A stretch of 38,882 nt of DNA, from NCBI GenBank assembly GCA_021730785.1, contig JAKFWF010000055.1, forward strand, positions 1-38,882, written 5' to 3'. Numbering within the stretch: the stretch's first letter is position 1; every line of letters begins with the position of its first letter. The stretch comes from Hyphomicrobiaceae bacterium. GTDB lineage: Bacteria > Pseudomonadota > Alphaproteobacteria > Rhizobiales > Hyphomicrobiaceae. Made by a program: the position numbers and the translations under genes. Below, in pieces: positions 16,528 to 27,039 of the stretch. The notes beneath the pieces were generated by a model. It had not been told where the DNA came from, ran no database searches, and worked only from the letters and a program-made list of their open reading frames with translations.

Positions 16528-16635
16528 GCAAACCTGTTGTGGGATGCGGTGGCCGGCGTTCATGCGGTTGCCAAGACGCCCGCCTCCCCATGCCGTTTCC
16601 CCATCCTTGCCATTTCGGTTCACATGATCCAGAGT

Positions 16636-16738
16636 ACGGTCGTTCCGAGGGGGGTCGGCAGTAGCCGGCTGAGATGGGGCTGATCACTGCCCTGCTACCC
16701 TTAGGACCTGATCCGGGTCATGCCGGCGAAGGGACGGA
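16636..16738 (+). promoter_or_regulatory. TPP riboswitch (THI element)
   Basis: Contains the conserved CGGCTGAGAT (near 16666-16675), ACCC and GGACCTGATCCGGGTCATGCC segments, and the closing GAAGGGA of the thiamine pyrophosphate aptamer. P1 can form between CGTTCC (16640-16645) and GGGACG (16731-16736). The aptamer ends only a few bases before the ATG at 16740, and the purine-rich GAAGGGACGG that would serve as Shine-Dalgarno is part of the P1 3' strand. TPP binding should therefore block translation of the next gene and reduce expression of thiC. Confidence 0.95.
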
Positions 16739-16739
16739 C

Positions 16740-17285
16740 ATGGGTACATCACGCGATATGCAAACCGCCAGTGCGGAGCAGCTCCGCAAAGTGCTGTCGG
16801 CTGCCAACATTCTGCTCGTCGACCACGACGATGCGATGGCCGACGTGATCAGCAGCGTGCTCAAGCGCTATGGCGTCAGCGCCATCGAGCGCGCGGCCAC
16901 CGCCGATGATGCCCTCGACATGCTTGGTTACACCAGCGAGCCCTATACGCTGGTGATGCTGCGGGCCGGCCTGCCGAACGGCGAGGCGGTCAAGACCTTG
17001 CGCATCCTGAGCCGCCAGCGCGCGCATCTGCGTGTCACGCTGCACGGTCTCGGCGATCTGGCCAACCTTGCCGAGCCGCGCTGGTACGAGGGCATCGCCC
17101 GCTGCATCGAGGTGTCGGGCCTGCCCGGCATCGTGCGCGGCGTGGCGATCGTGCTCGCCTCCAACGCGACGCTCTCAACCATCCTGCAGACCGGCGTCGT
17201 GCCCGACACCATGTCGGCCGACTGGGCACACGCGATCTACGGCGCGCTGCCGGGTCATCCAACCAAACGCCCACTGAAACGCTAG
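16740..17285 (+). CDS. Receiver-like protein lacking the phospho-acceptor Asp, between THI element and thiC
   Basis: 181 residues. Residues about 23-110 look like a response-regulator receiver: NILLVDHDD matches the acidic-pair strand (Asp28, Asp30, Asp31), and LVMLRAGLPNGEAVKTLR matches the strand that normally carries the phosphorylated Asp. Here that position is Arg75, and no clear switch Thr or Lys follows. The C-terminal 70 residues, starting near WYEGIARCIEVSGLPG, have no recognised domain and no DNA-binding helix. ATG 16740 lies directly against the riboswitch; the next in-frame ATG (16758) lacks a ribosome site. thiC starts 62 bp downstream with its own ribosome site, so both genes should be under TPP control. 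Function unknown. Confidence 0.8.
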   Translation: MGTSRDMQTASAEQLRKVLSAANILLVDHDDAMADVISSVLKRYGVSAIERAATADDALDMLGYTSEPYTLVMLRAGLPNGEAVKTLRILSRQRAHLRVTLHGLGDLANLAEPRWYEGIARCIEVSGLPGIVRGVAIVLASNATLSTILQTGVVPDTMSADWAHAIYGALPGHPTKRPLKR

Positions 17286-17293
17286 ATATCTGA

Positions 17294-19234
<1,941 letters not shown>

Positions 19235-19252
19235 GCGACGGGCGGATCAGGC

Positions 19253-19774
19253 ATGCAAGAGCTGATCATAATTGCCGGGCCAAATGGCTCCGGAAAGACC
19301 AGCTTCGCGAATGCCTATCTCCCTGCTGACGCCAATCGACTCGTTTTCGTCAACGCTGACGAGATCGCGCGAGAACTTGCCAATACCATCACTCTCGCGG
19401 CGCAACTCGATCTGCAGGCAAGCAGATTGATGCTGGAGCGCATCAAGTCTCTAACGCTGACGCGCACCGAGTTCCTGTTTGAAACCACCCTCGCATCACT
19501 GACTTTTGCCCGGCAGATTCCAAAATGGCAGGAGCTGGGCGACACGGTCGCGCTGATTTACTTACGGTTGCCCGACGTCGAAGCGTCGCTCAGCCGGGTT
19601 CGTCGGCGCGTCGCGGCTGGTGGCCACGATATCCCTTCGGAAGTGGTTGCAAGGCGATTCGCCAGAAGCCTCGAATATCTTGAAACACACTACAAGCCGG
19701 TTGTGGACGAGTGGTATATCTACGATAGCTTAGAGGGACACTTCGAGCTTGCCGAGGCATGGAACGAGCCATGA
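19253..19774 (+). CDS. Zeta-toxin-like P-loop kinase
   Basis: 173 residues. P-loop GPNGSGKT at residues 9-16, then FVNADEIARELA (the zeta-type NADE motif), FLFETTLAS and an arginine-rich lid (RVRRRVAAGGHDI). These are typical of chromosomal zeta-like kinases, some of which phosphorylate UDP-activated amino sugars and act as toxins. The ATG lies 18 bp after thiC, and the stop overlaps the next small gene by 4 nt (ATGA), a layout common in toxin-antitoxin pairs. Toxicity is inferred, not shown; many relatives are simply annotated as AAA ATPases. Confidence 0.85.
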   Translation: MQELIIIAGPNGSGKTSFANAYLPADANRLVFVNADEIARELANTITLAAQLDLQASRLMLERIKSLTLTRTEFLFETTLASLTFARQIPKWQELGDTVALIYLRLPDVEASLSRVRRRVAAGGHDIPSEVVARRFARSLEYLETHYKPVVDEWYIYDSLEGHFELAEAWNEP

Positions 19775-19950
19775 AAAGAAAGCTTGATCTCGATAAAGTC
19801 GAGGCAGCCTTGAAGAAGGCTGGGCGAGACGCCTTGGGCGGTCCAAAGGAGCTGCGTTCCGGTCGCTTCATTGCGCGACATGCGACGTCCGGGCAGGTCT
19901 TGCCTGTGACAAAAAAAGGCGAAGGCAAGCCTCCGAGTGGCAAGTCATGA
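19771..19950 (+). CDS. Small basic protein coupled to the zeta-like kinase
   Basis: 59 residues beginning MKRKLDLDKVEAALKKAG. It is helical and lysine/arginine rich, with a C-terminal ATSGQVLPVTKKGEGKPP tail. The start at 19771 overlaps the kinase stop in ATGA; an upstream in-frame ATG at 19759 is also possible. I recall small proteins of this type next to zeta-like kinases in other alphaproteobacteria. It could be an antitoxin or cofactor; no known antitoxin motif is visible. Confidence 0.65.
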   Translation: MKRKLDLDKVEAALKKAGRDALGGPKELRSGRFIARHATSGQVLPVTKKGEGKPPSGKS

Positions 19951-20096
19951 TCGCCTCCACCGGCAATGGTCATGACTGCGTCGCGACCTGTTGCCGTGGA
20001 TGCGGGCAAGGCAAGATCCAGTCAAGGCGAGACGCAAGATCCTGGGTCAACCCTGGCGCCGGGGTATTTTGAGGCGTGAGCGGGAGCTCCCAAAAA

Positions 20097-20273
20097 TCAC
20101 GCCCTCGGCGCGCATGTCAGGGGACTTTCCGCCCCCTTACGATCCCCGACCAGGCCCTGACCCCATAACGTCGGTACGCTCCATTTTAAACCTGGAAAGC
20201 GGGCAAAGTCGCGGTCGAACATCATCTACTTGCAGCCGTGCTCGATGGCGAGTGCTGCGAACCGGGCATCGTT
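20097..20273 (-). pseudogene. VapC-type PIN-domain toxin remnant
   Basis: Read leftward from 20273, the sequence encodes NDARFAALAIEHGCK, then an in-frame TAG (near 20226-20228), then MMFDRDFARFPGLKW. This is the C-terminal half of a VapC PIN domain (the conserved DA..AALA..HG and DRDF.RFPGL blocks). No N-terminal half and no VapB are recognisable upstream (20274-20393). It is a decayed toxin gene. The flanking stretch 19951-20096 shows no gene or repeat that I can recognise. Confidence 0.7.
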
Positions 20274-20349
20274 CGAGCGCGCCCCTCGAACTCCCCGCTT
20301 TTTTGTGGCAGAAGGCAGGTGGTCCTGCGGGAGTCCCGCCGGCGGCAGC

Positions 20350-20368
20350 GCGAGGGCTTAGCCCTCGC
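20350..20368. other. Perfect hairpin upstream of the PhnA-domain gene
   Basis: GCGAGGGC-TTA-GCCCTCGC, an 8-bp perfect stem with a 3-nt loop, 25 bp before the next ATG. There is no T-run. It could be a remnant repeat or an RNA structure near the ribosome site. Confidence 0.4.
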
Positions 20369-20393
20369 TCGAGACAGGCGAGAGTCGACACCC

Positions 20394-20606
20394 ATGAACG
20401 TCCGCGACTGCAATGGCACCATGCTCGCTGACGGCGACAGCGTCACCTTGATCAAGGACCTGAAGGTGAAGGGGTCGAACGTCACCTTGAAGCGCGGCAC
20501 CTTGATCAAGGGCATCCACCTCACCTCGGACGAAGAGGAGATCGAGGGCAAGTCTGACAAGGTGAAAGGGCTCGTCCTCAAGACCGAGTTCGTGAAGAAG
20601 GCGTGA
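20394..20606 (+). CDS. PhnA (YjdM)-domain protein, short form
   Basis: 70 residues matching the C-terminal PhnA domain: VRDCNGTMLADGDSVTLIKD, LKVKGSNVTLKRGT and the HLTSDEEEIEG region. The longer Escherichia coli protein has an N-terminal zinc ribbon, which is absent here; the short form is common in alphaproteobacteria. The name comes from alkylphosphonate work, but this protein is not a phosphonate hydrolase and its function is unknown. It converges with selO, with 8 bp between stops. Confidence 0.88.
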   Translation: MNVRDCNGTMLADGDSVTLIKDLKVKGSNVTLKRGTLIKGIHLTSDEEEIEGKSDKVKGLVLKTEFVKKA

Positions 20607-20614
20607 GGTCCCCC

Positions 20615-22075
20615 TCACGTCCCGCAGAACGTCTGGTGCACGACCTGTTCAGGTCGCGGCGGCAGGGCATAGCGGGCAGCATCCGGCTGGTCGACGTACG
20701 GCTTCGACAACACTGCCATTAATCGTTCGAACGGCGCGAAGTCGCCCTTTAGGCCGGCCTGGATCACCTCCTCGACGAGGTGATTGCGCGGGATGAACGC
20801 CGGGTTGGCCGCCCGCATTGCAATGACACGCGCGCCGGCATCGCCGCCGTCTTCAGCGAGCCGCGCCTGCCAATTCGAAGCCCACGCGTCGAACGCGGCC
20901 GGATCCTTGAACTGGCCGCGCGCACCATCGGCATCAGGCGCGCTCAGACCGCGGAACACGTTGGTGAAATCAGATTCCGCGTCGGCCATGCATTGCAGTA
21001 GCTCCTGGCCAAGCTCCAAGTCGCCCGTGCGCTCCGTCAGCAGGCCAAGCTTTGCCCGCATGCCCCGGGTATAGGCCCGCTGGAAGTGCTCCGAGAACGC
21101 GTTGAGCGACGCCTGCGCCTGTTCGACGGCACGGTCCTTGTCCGCGTCGAACAGCGGCAGCAGCGTCTCGGCCAGCCGTGCCAGGTTCCATTGGGCGATG
21201 CGCGGCTGGTTGGCATAGGCATAGCGCCCGGCATGATCGATCGAGCTGTAGACCATGCCCGGATGGAACGCGTCCATGAAGGCGCAGGGGCCGAAGTCGA
21301 TGGTTTCGCCGGCAATCGACATGTTGTCCGTGTTCATCACGCCGTGGATGAAACCGACGCAGAGCCAGCGGGCGATGAGGGCTGCCTGGCGCGCGACGAT
21401 GCAGTCGAACAGGGCGCGATACCTGTTCTCTGCCCCCGCGGCCTCGGGATAGTGTCGGGCGATGACGTGGTCGACAAGCGTCTTGATGGCGTCCACGTCG
21501 CCGCGGGCTGCGAAGTACTGGAACGTGCCGACCCGGATGTGGCTTGCCGCCACGCGCGTCAAAACGGCGCCCGGCACAGCGGTTTCGCGGAACACATCTT
21601 CGCCGGTCATCACCGCCGCGAGCGCGCGCGTCGTTGGAATGCCGAGCGCGGCGAAGGCTTCGCTGACGATGTATTCGCGCAGCACGGGCCCGAGTGCTGC
21701 ACGGCCATCGCCCCGGCGCGAGAACGGCGTCGGGCCGGCCCCCTTCAGCTGGATGTCGCGACGCAGGCCGTGGCCGTCGATCACTTCGCCGAGCAGGATC
21801 GCCCGGCCGTCACCCAGTTGCGGCACAAAGTTGCCGAACTGGTGGCCTGCATAGGCGGCCGCCAGCGGATCAGCGCCTCGTGGCACGGCCGCGCCCGCAA
21901 GGACCGCGACACCCTCGGGCGAAGCAAGGCTCACCGGATCAAGCCCCAGCTGCAGCGCTAAGGCATCGTTCAGCCGGATGAGCTTTGGCGCCGCAACCGG
22001 CGTCGGCGGCAGCTTCGCGTAGAACCGCTCAGGCAGCCGCGCGTAGCTGTTGTCGAAGGGGAAGGGAACGTTCAT
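20615..22075 (-). CDS. selO: SelO (YdiU) protein adenylyltransferase
   Basis: 486 residues from the ATG at 22075. SelO is a pseudokinase-fold enzyme that transfers AMP to protein Ser/Thr/Tyr residues and takes part in redox responses. Visible are [22 protein letters not shown], the nucleotide-binding Lys in [14 protein letters not shown], and the catalytic block [10 protein letters not shown] with the Asp/Asn pair and a second metal ligand in TIDFGP. It ends with the family's cysteine tail, FCGT. A longer upstream frame exists (to 22243) but lacks family similarity, so the start [15 protein letters not shown] is preferred. Confidence 0.95.
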   Translation of the reverse strand: MNVPFPFDNSYARLPERFYAKLPPTPVAAPKLIRLNDALALQLGLDPVSLASPEGVAVLAGAAVPRGADPLAAAYAGHQFGNFVPQLGDGRAILLGEVIDGHGLRRDIQLKGAGPTPFSRRGDGRAALGPVLREYIVSEAFAALGIPTTRALAAVMTGEDVFRETAVPGAVLTRVAASHIRVGTFQYFAARGDVDAIKTLVDHVIARHYPEAAGAENRYRALFDCIVARQAALIARWLCVGFIHGVMNTDNMSIAGETIDFGPCAFMDAFHPGMVYSSIDHAGRYAYANQPRIAQWNLARLAETLLPLFDADKDRAVEQAQASLNAFSEHFQRAYTRGMRAKLGLLTERTGDLELGQELLQCMADAESDFTNVFRGLSAPDADGARGQFKDPAAFDAWASNWQARLAEDGGDAGARVIAMRAANPAFIPRNHLVEEVIQAGLKGDFAPFERLMAVLSKPYVDQPDAARYALPPRPEQVVHQTFCGT

Positions 22076-22341
22076 GGCGACAATCCTGCAACCGAGCCAG
22101 GCCGCGGGGGCGAACCCGCGCGCATTCGCACGTTGAATGTAGGGCTGAATGTTCGAGGGGGCCAGTGCTGCAGTCGCACGCTGCAATCGCACGCTCGACG
22201 CGTTGCGCCGTGCCAGCACTAAGCCCTGTACCTCGCGTGCCAACGCCCGAGCCCGGAGCGGTACACCGCTTAAGGCAATATTTACCCTGTCCTGGCAGCC
22301 TGCGCGGCAGTCCTAGTCGCGTTTGCCGGAGTTCCGCGTCC

Positions 22342-22779
22342 ATGCGTTTCAAAGCCTGCTTGCCGCCGCTGCATGACGCAGCGCGCCGCCTGTTCGTCGC
22401 CTCGATCGCTATCGGCCTCGGCCTTATGCTTGCCGCCTGCAGCAACAGTCGCGAGGCGCACCAGCAATCGCCCTCGTGGGTTGCAGCCGCCCCTCCCGCT
22501 CCTGTGCCGACCCGGGAGGTCGCCTACGAACCGCTGCCCGGCGATCCGATCCAGGAACGTCCGCTTGACCCGGCCCGCCGCCCCACCGTCGCAGCCGACG
22601 ATCCAAGCGAGCCGTTCAGCCCGAACTATGGTGGATCTCGCGGCCGGCCGCCCGTGAAGGTCAGCGATTTCGACGTGCCCACGCACGAACCAGAGCCCGA
22701 GCAACGATCGGAAAAGCGCGCCGCGAGCCCCGCCTCGCGCGCCTACTTTCGCCCTGCCAGGACCGCAGCGGCCGAGTGA
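22342..22779 (+). CDS. Putative proline-rich outer-membrane lipoprotein
   Basis: 145 residues. A basic N-terminus and hydrophobic stretch end in the lipobox LAAC (Cys near residue 33), so it should be a lipoprotein. The mature part is low-complexity, rich in Pro, Arg and Glu (EPLPGDPIQERPLDP, PEPEQRSEKR), with no recognised enzyme domain. It converges with the SH3-domain gene. Unknown function; the lipobox is the only firm feature. Confidence 0.7.
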   Translation: MRFKACLPPLHDAARRLFVASIAIGLGLMLAACSNSREAHQQSPSWVAAAPPAPVPTREVAYEPLPGDPIQERPLDPARRPTVAADDPSEPFSPNYGGSRGRPPVKVSDFDVPTHEPEPEQRSEKRAASPASRAYFRPARTAAAE

Positions 22780-22782
22780 CGA

Positions 22783-23181
22783 TTAGGGCTTTTTTTTCGG
22801 ACAGGGAACCTTGTCGACCGCCTTGGCGAGCGTCCAGCCCTGGACCGTGGCGCCCAGGCCCACCTGCTCGCGGATCTGCACCCACCCGCCGGCTTCCCCC
22901 ACCAGTACGAGGGTGTCGCCGGGCGCGATTTTCGCCAACTCGCGGTGATCGTTGCCGGGCGCCGAGCGCACACTCCACTCCGATTCCGGCCACACCGGCC
23001 GGCGCACGCGCAGACATGTGACATTTTCGACAGCTGCCTTCGGCGCTATGCCGACCATCGCCAGTAGTGACGCGAAAATCGGCGGCGCATCCTTGGGCCG
23101 CACCGCCACGTTGTAGATCGTGATCAGGCTCGCCAGGATGGAAAACACCGCGGCGAACTTGGTCCAGTTGCTCATCTGCAT
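22783..23181 (-). CDS. Membrane-anchored bacterial SH3-domain protein
   Basis: 132 residues. One N-terminal transmembrane helix (about 8-25) is followed, after a linker, by an SH3_3-type domain: LRVRRPVWPESEWSVRSAPG, then LAKIAPGDTLVLVGEAGGW and VQIREQVG..GWTLAKAV. SH3_3 domains commonly contact the cell wall. The start may be the ATG at 23181 or the one at 23175. It is divergent from dnaE. Confidence 0.8.
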   Translation of the reverse strand: MQMSNWTKFAAVFSILASLITIYNVAVRPKDAPPIFASLLAMVGIAPKAAVENVTCLRVRRPVWPESEWSVRSAPGNDHRELAKIAPGDTLVLVGEAGGWVQIREQVGLGATVQGWTLAKAVDKVPCPKKKP

Positions 23182-23289
23182 GGCGGCCCTTTGGGTCGAA
23201 AACCGACGCTTGTCCTATGTTGTTTCACAGGTGTGGGCAATGGGGATCGCCTGTGGCGAACCCCGAGCGAGGGCATTAAGCTGCCGCAG

Positions 23290-26200
23290 ATGACAGCTGC
23301 GATTCGAAAGTTGAACGAAAAGGCCCAGGCCCGGGAGGACAACCGGGTTGCCGCGCCACCGCCGGCGCCGACAGCTTCGGCCCTCTCGGCGATCCCCTTC
23401 GTGCATCTCAAGGTGCATTCGGCCTATTCGCTGCTCGAAGGCGCGCTGCCGATCGGCAAACTCGCCAAGCTCGCCGAGAAACTCGGCTACCCGGCCGTCG
23501 GATTGACCGACACAAACAACATGTTCGGCGTGCTCGAGTTCTCCGACAAGCTGGCCGGCGCCGGTATCCAACCGATCGTCGGCACCACGCTCAGCCTCGA
23601 TTTTCTCGACGCCAGGCAGGGCGACGGGCTGCCGCGGTCGCTGCGCAGCAACGAGCCAGCATCGAAACCAGCCGGCGCCGTCGCGCTCTTTGCCCGCAAC
23701 GATGCGGGCTATGCCAACCTGATGCTGCTGGCGAGCCGCGCCTACCTCGGCACGGTCGATCCAGAACCGACGCACATCAAGATCGACGCGCTGGAAGCGT
23801 GCGCCGACGGTCTCATCGCCCTGACCGGCGGTCCCGACGGCCCGATCGACAGCGCCCTGCGCGAGGGCCAGCGGGATCTCGCGGTCGCCCGCCTGAAGGC
23901 GTTGGCAAAGATCTTCGGCGATCGCCTCTATGTTGAACTCCAGCGGCACGGACTGCCGCACGAAGTCCAGGTCGAACCGCAGCTGCTCGATCTCGCCTAT
24001 GATCTCGGCCTGCCTATCGTGGCGACCAATGAAGTCTACTTCGCCGATGCCAGCGACTATGAAGCCCACGACGCGTTGATCTGCATCGCCGGCGGTAACT
24101 TTGTCGTCGAAGACAACCGCCGCCGCTTGTCGCCGGAGCATGGGTTCAAGAGCCCGGCAGAGATGGCGGCGCTGTTTGCCGATCTACCCGAGGCGCTCGA
24201 GAACTCGATCGAGATCGCGCGGCGCTGCGCGTTCCGTCCCAAGGGCCGCAAGCCGATTTTGCCGCGCTTCGTCACAACCACCAGCGATGCCTCGGAAGTC
24301 GACCAACTCGCTGCCGAAGCTGCCGAAATGAAGCGGCAGGCCGAAGAGGGATTGGCGCTGCGCCTCGCGCAGAACCCGCTCGCCAAGGGCTTCACGATCG
24401 AGGATTACCGCCGGCGCCTGGCGTTCGAGATCGACGTCATCACCGGCATGAAGTTCCCCGGCTACTTCCTGATCGTCGCCGACTTCATCAAGTGGGCCAA
24501 GGCACATGATATTCCGGTCGGCCCGGGCCGCGGATCGGGCGCCGGTTCGGTGGTCGCCTGGGCGCTCACCATCACCGATCTCGATCCGCTCCGCTTCGGG
24601 TTGCTGTTTGAGCGCTTCTTGAATCCCGAGCGCGTGTCGATGCCGGACTTCGACATCGACTTCTGCCAGGACCGGCGCGACGAAGTGATCCGCTACGTGC
24701 AGAAGAAGTACGGGCGCGACCGCGTCGCCCAAATCATCACGCACGGCAAGCTGCAGGCCCGCGCCGTGCTGCGCGATGTCGGCCGGGTGCTGCAGATGCC
24801 CTACGGCCAGGTCGACCGGCTGTGCAAGATGGTGCCGAACAATCCGGCCAACCCGGTCACCTTGCCCGAGGCGATCGAGGCCGAGCCGAAGCTGCAGGAT
24901 GAGCGCGACAACGATCCCGTCGTCGCCAAGCTGCTCGAGATTGCGCAGAAGCTCGAAGGGTTGTACCGCCACGCGTCGACACACGCCGCCGGCATGGTGA
25001 TCGGCGACCGCCCGCTCGATCAGCTGGTGCCGCTGTACCGCGATCCGAAATCGGATTTCGCGGTGACGCAGTTCAACATGAAGCTTGTCGAGCAGGCCGG
25101 CCTGGTCAAATTCGACTTCCTCGGCCTGAAGACACTCACCGTGCTGCAGAAGTGCGTCGCCCAGATCAAACGCGGCCGCGGCATCACAATCGATCTGCTG
25201 AAGGTGCCGATCGACGGTGACGATCCGAAGGTTCTGGCCGCCTACGAGTTGCTTGCCAAGGCCGACACGGTGGGCGTGTTCCAGCTGGAATCGACCGGCA
25301 TGCGGGACGCGCTCAAGAAGCTCAAGCCCGACCGCTTCGACGACATCATCGCCATGGTCTCGCTATACCGGCCGGGCCCCATGGACAACATCCCGACCTA
25401 CATAAATCGAAAGCACGGCGAAGAGCCGGTCGACTGCCTGCACCCGCTGCTAGAAGGCATTCTGAAAGAGACCTACGGCGTCATCATCTACCAGGAGCAG
25501 GTGATCCAGATCGCCCAGGTGATGGGCGGCTACACCCTTGGCCAGGCCGATCTGCTGCGGCGTGCCATGGGCAAGAAGGACAAGGCCGAAATGGCCAAGC
25601 AGCAGGCCCGCTTCGTCGAAGGCGCGGTCGAGCGCGGCGTGAAGAAGGGCGATGCGACCTATATCTTCGAGCTGGTCGACAAGTTCGCCGGCTACGGCTT
25701 CAACAAGAGCCATGCGGCGGCCTATGCGCTGGTCAGCTACCACACGGCCTACCTGAAGGCGAATTACCGGGAAGAGTTCCTGGCCGCATCGATGACGCTT
25801 GATCTGTCGCAGACTGACAAGCTCAGCGTGTTCGCCGGCGAAGCTCGGCGTGCAGGCATCGAAGTGCTGCCGCCGTGCATCAACGGCAGCTTCGTCGACT
25901 TCGTCGCCGTGCCTCCCTTGATGGGCGCATCCAACGCCGCTTCGCGGAGCCGGCCGGATGCGCCGGTTATCGTGCCCGGCGACCGGCTCTCTCTAGGGGG
26001 GGGGGCGCCGGCCGCAACCAAAAGAGGCTCAATCCGATACTCCCTCGCCGCCCTGAAGAACATCGGTCCGGCCGCGATCCAGACCGTCATCGACGAGCGC
26101 GCAGCCAACGGCCAGTTCAAGGACCTTGCCGACTTCGCCCGCCGGGTGAACCCGAAGGCGCTGAACAAGCGCGGCCTCGAGATGTTGGCAGCCAGCGGCG

Positions 26201-27039
26201 CGTTCGATGCGTTCGAACCGAGCCGCGCGCGCGTCCACGGCAACGTCGAGCAGATCTTGGCGCTGGCCGGCCGGCTCGCGGCCGACGCTGCGACCGGCAT
26301 GGTCGACATGTTCGGTGGCGGCGCGACGAGCGCCACCGCGGCCGCCCTCGATTTGCGCGCTGCAAAGGCCTGGACGCCGATGGAACGCCTCGATGAGGAG
26401 TTCAAGGCGATCGGCTTCTATCTGTCGGGCCACCCGCTCGACGCCTACGAATCGACGCTGAAATCGCTCAACATCATGAGCTACACAGATTTCGTCACGG
26501 CGGCCGTCGAGCGCGGCGCCTCCGGCGGTCGACTTGCCGGCATCGTGGTTTCGGCCCGTGAACGGCGCAGCGCCAAGGGCAACAAATTCGCCTTTGCCAT
26601 GTTCTCCGACCAGACCGGCTCGTTCGAGGCGGTGATCTTTTCCGACACGCTGGATGCGTGCGGGCACTTACTGGAGGCCGGCACCGCCGTCGCGATCGCG
26701 GTCGAGGCCGAGCGCGACGGCGACACCGTGAAGCTGCGCGTGCAAGGGCTCGAAGCGCTCGATGCGGCGGCGGCCAACGCCATGAAGGGTGTGAAGATCA
26801 CGCTCTCGGTGGATGCGATCCTTGCCGATCCCAAGTGCCTCGATGCAGTGCGCGCGCATTTGATGGCGGCCACCGTGCCGGGGGGCAGCCGGGGCGCGGA
26901 GGTATCCTTGTTCCTTCGTTTGCCGCATGGCCAAACGGAAGCAGAGTTAGCCATGCCGCGCGCGCGCTTCAGTTTGACGCCAATCCAGGTCGGCGAACTG
27001 ACGACTCTACCCGGCGTCGTCGACGTGGTGGAGTTGTGA
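23290..27039 (+). CDS. dnaE: DNA polymerase III alpha subunit DnaE1 with in-frame palindromic insert
   Basis: About 1249 residues from ATG 23290, somewhat longer than the usual 1150-1170. It begins with a PHP domain (HLKVHSAYSLLEG). The polymerase core is marked by GPGRGSGAGSVVAWALTI and the catalytic aspartates of PDFDIDFCQDRR. The helix-hairpin-helix region starts near LAALKNIGPAA, and a C-terminal OB domain follows (GIVVSARERRSAKGNKFAF). About 38 extra residues (near 875-912) lie in the loop just before the HhH region. They come from two palindromic repeat units and include a run of ten G. An upstream in-frame ATG at 23191 is possible but adds unconserved sequence. The GNAT gene overlaps the stop by 4 nt. 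Confidence 0.96.
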   Translation: MTAAIRKLNEKAQAREDNRVAAPPPAPTASALSAIPFVHLKVHSAYSLLEGALPIGKLAKLAEKLGYPAVGLTDTNNMFGVLEFSDKLAGAGIQPIVGTTLSLDFLDARQGDGLPRSLRSNEPASKPAGAVALFARNDAGYANLMLLASRAYLGTVDPEPTHIKIDALEACADGLIALTGGPDGPIDSALREGQRDLAVARLKALAKIFGDRLYVELQRHGLPHEVQVEPQLLDLAYDLGLPIVATNEVYFADASDYEAHDALICIAGGNFVVEDNRRRLSPEHGFKSPAEMAALFADLPEALENSIEIARRCAFRPKGRKPILPRFVTTTSDASEVDQLAAEAAEMKRQAEEGLALRLAQNPLAKGFTIEDYRRRLAFEIDVITGMKFPGYFLIVADFIKWAKAHDIPVGPGRGSGAGSVVAWALTITDLDPLRFGLLFERFLNPERVSMPDFDIDFCQDRRDEVIRYVQKKYGRDRVAQIITHGKLQARAVLRDVGRVLQMPYGQVDRLCKMVPNNPANPVTLPEAIEAEPKLQDERDNDPVVAKLLEIAQKLEGLYRHASTHAAGMVIGDRPLDQLVPLYRDPKSDFAVTQFNMKLVEQAGLVKFDFLGLKTLTVLQKCVAQIKRGRGITIDLLKVPIDGDDPKVLAAYELLAKADTVGVFQLESTGMRDALKKLKPDRFDDIIAMVSLYRPGPMDNIPTYINRKHGEEPVDCLHPLLEGILKETYGVIIYQEQVIQIAQVMGGYTLGQADLLRRAMGKKDKAEMAKQQARFVEGAVERGVKKGDATYIFELVDKFAGYGFNKSHAAAYALVSYHTAYLKANYREEFLAASMTLDLSQTDKLSVFAGEARRAGIEVLPPCINGSFVDFVAVPPLMGASNAASRSRPDAPVIVPGDRLSLGGGAPAATKRGSIRYSLAALKNIGPAAIQTVIDERAANGQFKDLADFARRVNPKALNKRGLEMLAASGAFDAFEPSRARVHGNVEQILALAGRLAADAATGMVDMFGGGATSATAAALDLRAAKAWTPMERLDEEFKAIGFYLSGHPLDAYESTLKSLNIMSYTDFVTAAVERGASGGRLAGIVVSARERRSAKGNKFAFAMFSDQTGSFEAVIFSDTLDACGHLLEAGTAVAIAVEAERDGDTVKLRVQGLEALDAAAANAMKGVKITLSVDAILADPKCLDAVRAHLMAATVPGGSRGAEVSLFLRLPHGQTEAELAMPRARFSLTPIQVGELTTLPGVVDVVEL
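25924..25964 (-). repeat. Palindromic coding insert, unit 3 (reverse orientation, in dnaE)
   Basis: A 41-nt hairpin, antisense relative to units 1, 2 and 4. Outer arms are GGCGCATCC (25924-25932) and GGATGCGCC (25956-25964), with inner stem CCGC/GCGG around TTC. Read on the minus strand it has the same layout as unit 1, including the GCCGG bulge and CTCCGC-GAA-GCGG core, but an entirely different outer stem that is still self-complementary. Confidence 0.75.
25972..26015 (+). repeat. Palindromic coding insert, unit 4 (in dnaE), with G10 run
   Basis: Outer arms GTGCCCGGCG (25972-25981) and CGCCGGCCGC (26006-26015) pair at 9 of 10 positions (one by wobble). Then come ACCGG in place of GCCGG, and CTCTCT facing a run of ten G (25996-26005). 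The unit is 44 nt, exactly 3 longer than the others. The excess is in the G run, consistent with slippage that kept the frame. Confidence 0.7.

Noticed and set aside
19951-20096. Possible small RNA or tRNA in the gap after the zeta-like pair
   Set aside because: No tRNA arms, promoter or stable fold recognised.
22076-22243. N-terminal extension of SelO
   Set aside because: The open frame continues upstream, but family similarity begins at [15 protein letters not shown]; the extension is unconserved.
23191-23289. N-terminal extension of DnaE1
   Set aside because: In frame, but cysteine/arginine-rich and unlike the start of DnaE proteins; the ATG at 23290 is more plausible.
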